From Antedon mediterranea (taxonomy: Eukaryota > Echinodermata > Crinoidea > Comatulida > Antedonidae), in contig NC_092676.1 of assembly GCF_964355755.1 (NCBI RefSeq), positions 14,430,288 to 14,494,287 on the forward strand: a DNA stretch of 64,000 nucleotides. The letters run 5' to 3'. Made by a program: the position numbers and the translations under genes. The notes under the pieces are model-generated. The model worked only from the letters and a program-made list of their open reading frames with translations, was not told where the DNA came from and made no database searches. Positions within the stretch are counted from its first letter, which is position 1; each line of letters begins with the position of its first letter. Below are positions 24,001-37,400 of this stretch, in pieces.

Positions 24001-27000
24001 CGTCAAATTGCACAATTCGCATGCGTTTTTGATAAAAAAGTTCAAAAATTTGTGAAAATTATGCCTTTTTTTTAACTGTCATAGATTCTAAACTACGTGG
24101 TGAACTTTTTTAAAATGACATATTCTCGAAGTAGATGAGTTGAGGATATTGAGGATATTGAATCATGTATCAATATGGCTAACCGGACGTTGTGACGTCA
24201 TCGTATGGCCACTCGAATATAAAATATAGGATTTTTGTCTCTTTCGTCATAGCTCATCACATTTAATGCGCATCTCCGCTTATTCGTATTCCATTTCCCT
24301 CCATTTTTTTTTATATTGCCTAGGTCAATCAATTATCTTTCGCAGGATTTACCATTTTTAAAATGTTTATGACGTCATCATGTGCAAAAGCGTCAATAAC
24401 TTTGGTCACTTATTTTCACCTATACTGCACTGTATGTAGTGTGTGTTCAAAAATTTGTGAAAATTATGCCTTTTTTTTAACTGTCATAGATTCTAAACTA
24501 CGTGGTGAACTTTTTTAAAATGACATATTCTCGAAGTAGATGAGTTGAGGATATTGAGGATATTGAATCATGTATCAATATGGCTAACCGGACGTTGTGA
24601 CGTCATCGTATGGCCACTCGAATATAAAATATAGGATTTTTGTCTCTTTCGTCATAGCTCATCACATTTAATGCGCATCTCCGCTTATTCGTATTCCATT
24701 TCCCTCCATTTTTTTTTATATTGCCTAGGTCAATCAATTATCTTTCGCAGGATTTACCATTTTTAAAATGTTTATGACGTCATCATGTGCAAAAGCGTCA
24801 ATAACTTTGGTCACTTATTTTCACCTATACTGCACTGTATGTAGTGTGTGTTCAAAAATTTGTGAAAATTATGCCTTTTTTTTAACTGTCATAGATTCTA
24901 AACTACGTGGTGAACTTTTTTAAAATGACATATTCTCGAAGTAGATGAGTTGAGGATATTGAGGATATTGAATCATGTATCAATATGGCTAACCGGACGT
25001 TGTGACGTCATCGTATGGCCACTCGAATATAAAATATAGGATTTTTGTCTCTTTCGTCATAGCTCATCACATTTAATGCGCATCTCCGCTTATTCGTATT
25101 CCATTTCCCTCCATTTTTTTTTATATTGCCTAGGTCAATCAATTATCTTTCGCAGGATTTACCATTTTTAAAATGTTTATGACGTCATCATGTGCAAAAG
25201 CGTCAATAACTTTGGTCACTTATTTTCACCTATACTGCACTGTATGTAGTGTGTATACAGTATAGTGTATACTGTATATACTTAGCCGTGACACAAAAGA
25301 GCACACTAAAATTGTTTCAATGGCTTAATCGTTTTTCTGTGTGCAATATTCTAACGTATGACGTGCACATGGCCTTTGCGCTACGGATAACCTAACTCGT
25401 AGTGACGAGTTCAAATCTAGTTTTGTGACTTATAATGTTATCCTTTGTTACAATCTTGTTCACCTGATGATGGGTTATGCCCGAAACATGTCGTACAAAT
25501 AAACTTATATTGAGGCAGTTAATTTATTTGATCTTAATTTTGTCTATGCCCTGCCTATGCAGCTCTTTGATTTATATATATATATATCCAAAGGCAAATT
25601 ACTGAAAAAATGACAATGCTGTGGGTATCAGTGGCTGGATCTCAATGGAGATACAAAAAAAAAAGCGAAAAGCTAAATCAAAACGATAAAGTAAAACAGC
25701 CAGAAAAGTTAGCAGAGCTTTCGGGAAACACTAGCCCTTCATCAGTGCATGACAAATGAAGGAATTTTGATAACGTCATAGCATAAGAACTGAAGAGAAA
25801 TACAACAAAAAGGAGACAGGGTGGAGTCTGAATAAGAGTAGAAAACAAAGAAGGAGCTTGGTATAGATATGGAATTTTGATAGCTGATCTGTGTTGTGTC
25901 ATTCTCATACGGAGAGTGTTTTTTGTTTATATGAGATAAATGATGTTTTTGGTTAGACAATTAATTGATTGTCCGAAAAATACAGCCAGTTTAGTTACTC
26001 TTAAATTTTTCAGTAGAATCAACCAATGAACTAAGATTTTGCGCAAAGGTGACTGCCCAAATTTTGCCTTGCATGAGAGTTAATTTCACTCTTAAATTTG
26101 GATCTGACTAATATATCATGAAGGTTGGGAGGTCTACGAAATGCAATAATGGGTGGTTCTGGAAAAGCAGTCCTGAGACGTTCTGTGGACTGTAGAATTG
26201 GCATATGTTTCACAATAATAGCCCGTAATAGAGGCAACCTAGGGTGATAGATTGTGACCAATGGCACTCTGGTCGAATTTGGCTGAAATGGTTTGTACGT
26301 CAGTGTTTGACATTGAGGAATATCTTTTGCTTTCTTTATAGCAGTTTCGATGTATTCCTTCTTGTAATTTCTTATCCCGGAGATGTCCGGTTAGTTCTTC
26401 GGTACGATTCTGAAAATCTAAATCTGAAGAACAAATACATCTGATACGTAATGCTTGACTGTCGGGGATGACAACTGCTAGGGAGCAGGTACATATTTTT
26501 ATTCGTGGGTTTACGGAATAGGTCAGTTTTGAATGTACCATTTTCTATGCCACTGTAGTGTCCAAAAAATCAACGCTACTAGTGGATTTGGTAGCTGTAA
26601 ATTTGATAGTGGGCTGAATTAATATTGAGAAGAAAAGATTCCAAATTATGTTCACCATGGGTCCAGATCATGAAGATGTCGTCAATGTATCTAAACCAAA
26701 CAAGTGGTTTATTAGGTTGAAGGGACAGAAAGTTGGCCTCAAGTTGTCCCATAAATAAATTTGCAAAAGATGGCGCCATTTTTGTTCCCATCGCTGTGCC
26801 ATGAATTTGAAGGTAATGGTCATTTCCAAAAATAAAATTGTTGTTGGTTAAAATCAACATGACCAATTCTCGTAAATGAGCTTTAGTAGGCGTTTTGCCT
26901 GGAATTTGTTTATAATTTAAAATACATGCGTCGGCTCCTTCTTCGTGAGGGATATTAGTATACAATGATGAAACATCTAATGTAGCCAGAACAGAATTAT

Positions 27001-28422
27001 TAAGTAAAATTTGAATTTGGTTAATTTTGCGGATAAAGCCTGTGGAGTCCTGAATGTATGAAGGGAGCTCAATCACATATGGTCTGAGTAAATCATCCAC
27101 ATATTTAGAAATTTTCTCTGTAGCAGTGCCATTGACCAAAATAATGGGTCTACCAGGATTGCCTGCTTTGTGGATTTTAGGTAGAAAATAAAATCTGCCT
27201 GGAACTGGATTAACCTGTGCCAAATGAGGTCCAGTCTTAGGATCGATGGGGTGTTTTTTTACCATCACAGAAACAGATTTGGCCGTTGTAAGTTTACGAT
27301 AATGAAGAGGATTGTTTAGCTGTCTTAAGGACTCCTCTTCATAAAATTTGATGTCCATAGCCACAGTGGCAGAACCTTTTTCATATACAGTAAACACAAA
27401 TTACATCGCTAATTTTGCATATTTTATCATAAAAATCATAAAATGATAATAGCGACTTTACGAAACACGACGGGAAGCCAAAGGACAGTGCTCATGAATA
27501 ATTTATGCATGAACTTTAATAAAGCAGGTGGAGCTTAGCGTGAAATTCAAGCAATTCAGAAGGACCTCGCGCCACGAGAGAGGGGAGAGAGATACTGTTT
27601 GGTTATCGTCGTCTTCACGCAAGGGTGCGTAACTAATAAAACGGCTATGTCAACTGTTTATGACTTTACGCTCTAACAAACACAGGATATTTGTCGTCCT
27701 CCCTTAACCGTTATGTTTCGTAAAGTCCCTAATGATGGCAGAGTACGATATGTGTGACAGTACATGTTTTTTTGTTGATACAGTTGAACCTCCGTGAGCA
27801 GCCACCTGCCGTAAGCGGCCACCTCCCTTAAGTGGCCACCTCCCTTAAGTGTGGTTCCCACTAGCGACGCAAAGCAAGGACGTAACGCAGCGCAAGTGAA
27901 TTGACCAATCACAAGCGATGGCTTATTCGCTTGTGATTGCTCACTGTCTATAACTTCGCTTGTCATTGGTTAAAACTCTTGCGTTGCGTTTACGTCCTTG
28001 CGTTACGTTCTAGTGGGAACCAAGCTTTAACGGCCGCACTTTCAAAAGCCTGTTTGTTCTTGATATAAAGTTTGCGGTATTACCGCAAACTTTATATCAA
28101 CATTTGATTTCGCCATGCAAACCTTCAAACAATATACTGTTTGTTCTTCCTATCTAATTAGTGCATTTGGTACCTCCCGTAAGTGGCCACCTCCCGTATA
28201 TGGCCGCAGCCACTTTTTTAACTAAAAATTAGATTTTGTGTATGGTAAATTACCTCCCGTAAGTGGCCACCCGAAAAATTCTTATACAATTTTTATACTT
28301 ATTGTGCTTTATAATATTAGCTATACTGTATTTCAAAGCGCTTTTAAAAACATTTTGGTTTTTTAGATGAGATGAGAAAACTTTTTTGACCGACCATTTT
28401 CATATCATAAAAGCTTTTAAAA

Positions 28423-28480
<58 letters not shown>

Positions 28481-31400
28481 TGAAAATTTAAGTCATCAAG
28501 GGCAAACTTTCTATGGATTAAAAATGGCATTTTTCACAGAAAGTTACGCACGCACGTGCGTTAAAAAATTATAATCAACTTTCTATGCATTTCATGTCAT
28601 TGTGAGCATTTCGAAAATTCCCACGCTTGCGCAATTTTTTATGTGCGTGCACACGTAGCGCAAAAAATTTTTTTTTTTGCATGTTTTATGTTTTTCCAGC
28701 CTTTTCTAGTAATTTTATCAACTTTTCAAACAATTTCAACTTAAAATCACGTCCATACACTGTACGAGCACGTCAAATTGCACAATTCGCATGCGTTTTT
28801 GATAAAAAAGTTCAAAAATTTGTGAAAATTATGCCTTTTTTTTAACTGTCATAGATTCTAAACTACGTGGTGAACTTTTTTAAAATGACATATTCTCGAA
28901 GTAGATGAGTTGAGGATATTGAGGATATTGAATCATGTATCAATATGGCTAACCGGACGTTGTGACGTCATCGTATGGCCACTCGAATATAAAATATAGG
29001 ATTTTTGTCTCTTTCGTCATAGCTCATCACATTTAATGCGCATCTCCGCTTATTCGTATTCCATTTCCCTCCATTTTTTTTTATATTGCCTAGGTCAATC
29101 AATTATCTTTCGCAGGATTTACCATTTTTAAAATGTTTATGACGTCATCATGTGCAAAAGCGTCAATAACTTTGGTCACTTATTTTCACCTATACTGCAC
29201 TGTATGTAGTGTGTGTTCAAAAATTTGTGAAAATTATGCCTTTTTTTTAACTGTCATAGATTCTAAACTACGTGGTGAACTTTTTTAAAATGACATATTC
29301 TCGAAGTAGATGAGTTGAGGATATTGAGGATATTGAATCATGTATCAATATGGCTAACCGGACGTTGTGACGTCATCGTATGGCCACTCGAATATAAAAT
29401 ATAGGATTTTTGTCTCTTTCGTCATAGCTCATCACATTTAATGCGCATCTCCGCTTATTCGTATTCCATTTCCCTCCATTTTTTTTTATATTGCCTAGGT
29501 CAATCAATTATCTTTCGCAGGATTTACCATTTTTAAAATGTTTATGACGTCATCATGTGCAAAAGCGTCAATAACTTTGGTCACTTATTTTCACCTATAC
29601 TGCACTGTATGTAGTGTGTATACAGTATAGTGTATACTGTATATACTTAGCCGTGACACAAAAGAGCACACTAAAATTGTTTCAATGGCTTAATCGTTTT
29701 TCTGTGTGCAATATTCTAACGTATGACGTGCACATGGCCTTTGCGCTACGGATAACCTAACTCGTAGTGACGAGTTCAAATCTAGTTTTGTGACTTATAA
29801 TGTTATCCTTTGTTACAATCTTGTTCACCTGATGATGGGTTATGCCCGAAACATGTCGTACAAATAAACTTATATTGAGGCAGTTAATTTATTTGATCTT
29901 AATTTTGTCTATGCCCTGCCTATGCAGCTCTTTGATTTATATATATATATATCCAAAGGCAAATTACTGAAAAAATGACAATGCTGTGGGTATCAGTGGC
30001 TGGATCTCAATGGAGATACAAAAAAAAAGCGAAAAGCTAAATCAAAACGATAAAGTAAAACAGCCAGAAAAGTTAGCAGAGCTTTCGGGAAACACTAGCC
30101 CTTCATCAGTGCATGACAAATGAAGGAATTTTGATAACGTCATAGCATAAGAACTGAAGAGAAATACAACAAAAAGGAGACAGGGTGGAGTCTGAATAAG
30201 AGTAGAAAACAAAGAAGGAGCTTGGTATAGATATGGAATTTTGATAGCTGATCTGTGTTGTGTCATTCTCATACGGAGAGTGTTTTTTGTTTATATGAGA
30301 TAAATGATGTTTTTGGTTAGACAATTAATTGATTGTCCGAAAAATACAGCCAGTTTAGTTACTCTTAAATTTTTCAGTAGAATCAACCAATGAACTAAGA
30401 TTTTGCGCAAAGGTGACTGCCCAAATTTTGCCTTGCATGAGAGTTAATTTCACTCTTAAATTTGGATCTGACTAATATATCATGAAGGTTGGGAGGTCTA
30501 CGAAATGCAATAATGGGTGGTTCTGGAAAAGCAGTCCTGAGACGTTCTGTGGACTGTAGAATTGGCATATGTTTCACAATAATAGCCCGTAATAGAGGCA
30601 ACCTAGGGTGATAGATTGTGACCAATGGCACTCTGGTCGAATTTGGCTGAAATGGTTTGTACGTCAGTGTTTGACATTGAGGAATATCTTTTGCTTTCTT
30701 TATAGCAGTTTCGATGTATTCCTTCTTGTAATTTCTTATCCCGGAGATGTCCGGTTAGTTCTTCGGTACGATTCTGAAAATCTAAATCTGAAGAACAAAT
30801 ACATCTGATACGTAATGCTTGACTGTCGGGGATGACAACTGCTAGGGAGCAGGTACATATTTTTATTCGTGGGTTTACGGAATAGGTCAGTTTTGAATGT
30901 ACCATTTTCTATGCCACTGTAGTGTCCAAAAAATCAACGCTACTAGTGGATTTGGTAGCTGTAAATTTGATAGTGGGCTGAATTAATATTGAGAAGAAAA
31001 GATTCCAAATTATGTTCACCATGGGTCCAGATCATGAAGATGTCGTCAATGTATCTAAACCAAACAAGTGGTTTATTAGGTTGAAGGGACAGAAAGTTGG
31101 CCTCAAGTTGTCCCATAAATAAATTTGCAAAAGATGGCGCCATTTTTGTTCCCATCGCTGTGCCATGAATTTGAAGGTAATGGTCATTTCCAAAAATAAA
31201 ATTGTTGTTGGTTAAAATCAACATGACCAATTCTCGTAAATGAGCTTTAGTAGGCGTTTTGCCTGGAATTTGTTTATAATTTAAAATACATGCGTCGGCT
31301 CCTTCTTCGTGAGGGATATTAGTATACAATGATGAAACATCTAATGTAGCCAGAACAGAATTATTAAGTAAAATTTGAATTTGGTTAATTTTGCGGATAA

Positions 31401-34400
31401 AGCCTGTGGAGTCCTGAATGTATGAAGGGAGCTCAATCACATATGGTCTGAGTAAATCATCCACATATTCAGAAATTTTCTCTGTAGCAGTGCCATTGAC
31501 CAAAATAATGGGTCTACCAGGATTGCCTGCTTTGTGGATTTTAGGTAGAAAATAAAATCTGCCTGGAACTGGATTAACCTGTGCCAAATGAGGTCCAGTC
31601 TTAGGATCGATGGGGTGTTTTTTTACCATCACAGAAACAGATTTGGCCGTTGTAAGTTTACGATAATGAAGAGGATTGTTTAGCTGTCTTAAGGACTCCT
31701 CTTCATAAAATTTGATGTCCATAGCCACAGTGGCAGAACCTTTTTCATATACAGTAAACACAAATTACATCGCTAATTTTGCATATTTTATCATAAAAAT
31801 CATAAAATGATAATAGCGACTTTACGAAACACGACGGGAAGCCAAAGGACAGTGCTCATGAATAATTTATGCATGAACTTTAATAAAGCAGGTGGAGCTT
31901 AGCGTGAAATTCAAGCAATTCAGAAGGACCTCGCGCCACGAGAGAGGGGAGAGAGATACTGTTTGGTTATCGTCGTCTTCACGCAAGGGTGCGTAACTAA
32001 TAAAACGGCTATGTCAACTGTTTATGACTTTACGCTCTAACAAACACAGGATATTTGTCGTCCTCCCTTAACCGTTATGTTTCGTAAAGTCCCTAATGAT
32101 GGCAGAGTACGATATGTGTGACAGTACATGTTTTTTTGTTGATACAGTTGAACCTCCGTGAGCAGCCACCTGCCGTAAGCGGCCACCTCCCTTAAGTGGC
32201 CACCTCCCTTAAGTGTGGTTCCCACTAGCGACGCAACGCAAGGACGTAACGCAGCGCAAGTGAATTGACCAATCACAAGCGATGGCTTATTCGCTTGTGA
32301 TTGCTCACTGTCTATAACTTCGCTTGTCATTGGTTAAAACTCTTGCGTTGCGTTTACGTCCTTGCGTTACGTTCTAGTGGGAACCAAGCTTTAACGGCCG
32401 CACTTTCAAAAGCCTGTTTGTTCTTGATATAAAGTTTGCGGTATTACCGCAAACTTTATATCAACATTTGATTTCGCCATGCAAACCTTCAAACAATATA
32501 CTGTTTGTTCTTCCTATCTAATTAGTGCATTTGGTACCTCCCGTAAGTGGCCACCTCCCGTATATGGCCGCAGCCACTTTTTTAACTAAAAATTAGATTT
32601 TGTGTATGGTAAATTACCTCCCGTAAGTGGCCACCCGAAAAATTCTTATACAATTTTTATACTTATTGTGCTTTATAATATTAGCTATACTGTATTTCAA
32701 AGCGCTTTTAAAAACATTTTGGTTTTTTAGATGAGATGAGAAAACTTTTTTGACCGACCATTTTCATATCATAAAAGCTTTTAAAATCTTAAAATCATAA
32801 GTAATACTAAACTACCTGATCATAAACAATAAAATACAATTAGCTGGAGAATTTAGAGGCCTGTTGCGTTAAGAGCGGTGAAAAAAAAAATCATGCATAG
32901 CCATAAATACATGATTCTGACCCTCTATCTATTCTCAAACAAATGAACAACAGAAGATTATGAAGGGGATTATTTTGTACTAAATATTTCTACTTGTCAT
33001 TTCAGAGCCTCTGTAGACAGTTTGGAATTGGATACCTTATTCAGATGGTCTTCAACATTTTAAAGTCAATGATGAGAGTAAATAAAATTCCAAGTGGATT
33101 GCTGCATTCACTCTACCATCATGATAATTTTCGTCTTGGTATTTTTCTAGGGTTATATACAGCTATATTCAAGGTATCTATTTCAGCTCAGTTTTCAAAT
33201 GTAAATCTTGGTGCATGGGCCAGTACCAGTTTTTTGCGCAAGCAATATCAAATTCGTAGCATATGCTACCATACATTTATGTCAATTTTTTAGAAATCCA
33301 TGATAGCAATGCCAATTGTACAGCTTAATAGTCTACAGAAAATATGCAAACAAAAAAATTGGGGTAGGAGTAATTTTTTTTCTAATATTAACTTATAACT
33401 TTCAGTTTTTAACAAACAAAATACAATAGATCTTATGCAAGTTAACATTTTTCAAAAATGAATGTACAATGCATTATAAAGAAATTTGTTCGTCATAGTG
33501 ATAATTGTAGACAATTATGGGCTAGGTGGTAACATTTTTGCGAATAAGATTTTCTTCTGGCATGGCCTTGATGTTCTTTGAGCCTGGTTTGAAGGTAATG
33601 TATACCTTTCCACATTCACATGGGATACAGTATACACCAGGTTGACTGTGTTTAGATGGTTTGTTCTTGTACATTTGAAGACACTGTGACAGCTTGTTGA
33701 CTGCACTGTGAAATACCTTTATGTCAGCGTTTTGTAGTACTCGCTGGATACGATGAGAAAGCTGTCCCAAATATGGTAAACATACAGACTTTCTGAAATC
33801 TGCAGGATCCCTGATGTTGGTTGATGATAACTTAAAGTCCTTCCTGTTGATTTCCAATGCTTTGTTGACATGTTGTATATCTTATCGAAGACATTTCTTG
33901 TCACTGATGGTGTGGGCTCTTTTGATAAGTTTTACAAACTGATTTCTTCGTTGATATCTGTCCGTGTGAGTGGGTTTGCGATAAACTTTGATCTACATTC
34001 GCTTTTATTGCGTAGTAAGCGGTGCACAGTTGTATTCTCCCACCCGGGTTTAGGCTAAAAACAAATTGTTTTATGAGAGTGCTATTTCTGGGTATCTAGA
34101 GGTGCCATCATTCACTTTGGGCTGGACTCTCCAGCTGGTTAGGTCAGATGCAAAATTCCCATTCACCTTGACCAATTTAAAAAATGTTCCGCTGGCTCAG
34201 GCATTAAATGGTATGATACTACTGTACAACGTAATAATAATAATAATACATACAAATAATACAAACAATGTAGCTGATAATTGGCTTAATTTGCATATAA
34301 AGGAGTAGTCACTCTGAACATACATATATACACATATTCTTTCTTTTTAATATGTGCACATTTATGTCAATGTGTAGAGCCTCATTTATAGGTCCTGTCT

Positions 34401-37400
34401 CATTGTTTTACATTTTGTTTATATCAATGTTTTTGTTTTTTTTAGGCAAAATAAATGATAATAAACTGTAGGTTTAAATTTTAGTAATATTACTTATTAT
34501 TACGAATTATTTAATTCTTCATTTGAGAATTTTTTTATGGAATTAAGACACATACACACAAATCTGTTGTCCTCTATTACTGAGGACTAGGCAACAGTAC
34601 TGATTTAAATTAAAACTTTTAAAGGTTTTTACATTAATGGGATAGTGTTTAACTGTTAGGAACTGTCTGTGGCCGCAAGATACAAAATGTGTTACAATGT
34701 CTTCCTTTTTTATGCAGACTCTTTGTTGTACATTCAGGTGGTTTAGAAAAACAGATCATCCAATACATGGATTAATAGCAGGTAAGTCAATTTGGTGTTG
34801 TACCTGCAGTAGGATGTTCCTTTTTTATATTATATTTTAAATATGAGCAGCTTGCCAATATTTTCAGTGTATGTTGTAAGGTGCTTTCGGTAAATTATTT
34901 AAACCGACAAGAACCGTTTAGATTTTGACCATCATTTAGGCGTGTTTGACATCAACTGTTCTAATTAGTTCATCTAATTCATGAGATAGACCACATCAAA
35001 GATAGTGTAGTAGGAAGATGTCACGCTTCGCTTAAAAATTAGAGAACCTCTCACGACGAGTAGGTATAGACGAATCCAAAACATGAGGATCGCACTACGA
35101 AAATGGTATGTTTGGAAATAAATTGTAAAAATAATCCAGAAAAAACATCAAACTTCTATTTTTTTGTTTTTTATTATACAAAGATAAAAAATAATATGAT
35201 GTTTTCATACTGTTTTTAAATCTTTTTAATTGTCAATACATTTATTTGGAGTGATTTTTAGAATGACATAACTGTAAACACTTTTGGTTCCATTTCTTTC
35301 CGTACCCAACTTTATTTGGCTAGGATTTATCAATATTATATGCATTTTTAGTAGGTTCTGTAATGCAATGTGTAAATATTTATTTGTGTGCTTTTTCCCA
35401 ATGTGTGTTGTGTTTTTTGTTATAGTAATAGACTTTGCATTTAATTCTGTGTGTTTAAATTGACATGCTTGGTTAGTCAACTTTGTTCTTTGACCAAGAC
35501 TTCGTACAATATTGCCTTGACAACGACTTATTCCACGTAGCAGCGCTATACAATCTTTGGTATAACTGGCTAATCTAGCTAAACCGGTAGCCTAGCCTAT
35601 ATACTTCATGAAATGTGCATAAATAACAGGTCACACTGACACAATGGACAAATAGTTCTGGGCATGCACAAAGCAATTACTTTGTTATGTAATCGAGGCA
35701 TTTGATGTAAGGTTTGTGAGTTTTCCATGTAATTTCACTGTACCCTGGTTCAATTAATACAAAATGTCTGCGGTCGTGTTGTAAATACATGTTGACTTGT
35801 AAACTTGGCATAAAAAGTGATTTAAGAATTGAAACTCGGGAAGTTTAAAAATGTGTCGGGGATGGGGGTTTGCTGTAACGCCGAGAGTTTACATGTTTGT
35901 AAATTTCTAAGACTTGCAAATGAATTGTAAAAATGTTATCATCCTTTAAATAGTCCACATGTGTGAGGAAGAGGGAAAAAAGTATGATCGTTTTGCTCAT
36001 TGGTAGCATGCTGCATAAGAGTGTCTTTTCTGGCCAATTAGATAGCCGTTTATCATGAATGTTATGTGCAAAAGTACCATTTCCGGCCATCTAAGGGTGT
36101 CATTTAACAAAATTCAGGGGGGAAGGGGGGGAGAGGCAGTGACCCAAATACTTAGTGTTCGTAACAGTTTGAAAGATATATTGTCTCCCTAAAAAATGTT
36201 TTTCAAATTTGCTTTTGAATGGGTCGTTTTAATGTCACAAAAAACTGATCAGAAAAAAAAATGTACCTGAAAAAAATGTAATTTAAAGCAAAAAATACTT
36301 CAATGGCCAGTGAGGTGCTATAAAGGGACACTCAAGTGTGAACAAAGTGTATACTATTACAAACAAATCTTTTTAGTATGGACTGTTTGATCATAATTCA
36401 ATGATTATCAGCCTAGATTGACAGTCAAATGGGAGTCATTTGACAGTAAATTTATTAAAAGGTTCATCTGGATCACTGTATAGTATATTAAATAGTAAAT
36501 TTTCTTTTGGATGATCCAAAGTCGAATAAAATTTGTAAACTTACGTTTTTTACTCTAGCTTTCGCTGGTCAACAACGCAGCTTAATCATGAGTGAGTCTC
36601 TGTGACTTGGACTTGTTACCATTAGATCTCGTATATGGTATAGCACCATCTATAGATCGTTAAGGTTTTCCCAAATGGGATTGTCGGGGCCTCTCATTCC
36701 AGAAGGATCTGCAGAACATCTTAACTCACACTTAAACACAATTGACAAAACAGGTAACATAAAATTTACAACTGAGCATATATCTAACAATACATTACCT
36801 TTCTTAGACATCATAATTAGACTGAACAATGGAGACCTGACGACGACAGTTTACAGAAAAAAGAACCACACAGACCAATACTTAAATTTTCACTCCTGCC
36901 ATCCATTGGAACATAAGTTAAGTGTGGTTAACACTCTGGTTGACAGATGTTAAAAAGTTGTCACTAAAAAAGACGAGAAACTAACAGAAATGAAAAAGAT
37001 CAAACATGCGCTCGTTGGGTGCGAGTACCCTAATTGGTCCATGGACAAGATAATCCAAAAAAGATCAGAGAAAGGAAAACAAAATGTCAAACAAAAAACA
37101 AAAGATACAACCAACAAAAACAAAGGTAACATAGGGATACCTTACATACCAAGAATATCAGAAAGAATTAGACGCTGCTTATCTAGTTACAATGTCAACA
37201 CTTATTTTACTCCACAAAACAAATTAAGAAATCTTTTAGTTCACCCAAAAGACAAAATAAAAAATGATGACAAATCTGGTGTAATATTATATACCAAGTA
37301 AATTGCAACAACTGCAAAAAAGCATATATAGGAGAAACAGCCAGAACCTTATCCACAAGGATAAAAGAACACAAAGCAGATGTCACTTCACATTGTACAG

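Larger units (their letters stand above)
23710..28424. repeat. 4.7-kb tandem duplication, left copy
   Basis: Every feature of this block recurs at 28480-32788 at an offset of 4364-4365 bp (4770 bp before the internal 405-bp array). It begins GTGAAAATTTAAGTCATCAA and ends CTTTTAAAATC. It contains R2, three 405-bp units, a Penelope element, a MITE and short conserved phrases. Differences seen from the right copy: one extra 405-bp unit, one A in an A-run near 25655, Lys versus Glu in the Penelope RT, and one base in the MITE arm. Confidence 0.97.
28480..32788. repeat. 4.3-kb tandem duplication, right copy
   Basis: Near-identical repeat of 23710-28424 minus one 405-bp unit. It includes R2 sequence, two 405-bp units (28811 and 29216), hammerhead-like motif (~29829), Penelope element, MITE and palindrome, and ends CTTTTAAAATC at 32788. 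Confidence 0.97.

Noticed and set aside
28386-28574. Poly-Phe frame
   Set aside because: Translation of the 55-T run at the duplication junction.
23710-32788. Two independent Penelope insertions of the same family
   Set aside because: Flanking R2, 405-bp units, MITE and palindrome are duplicated along with them, so this is a segmental event, not two insertions.
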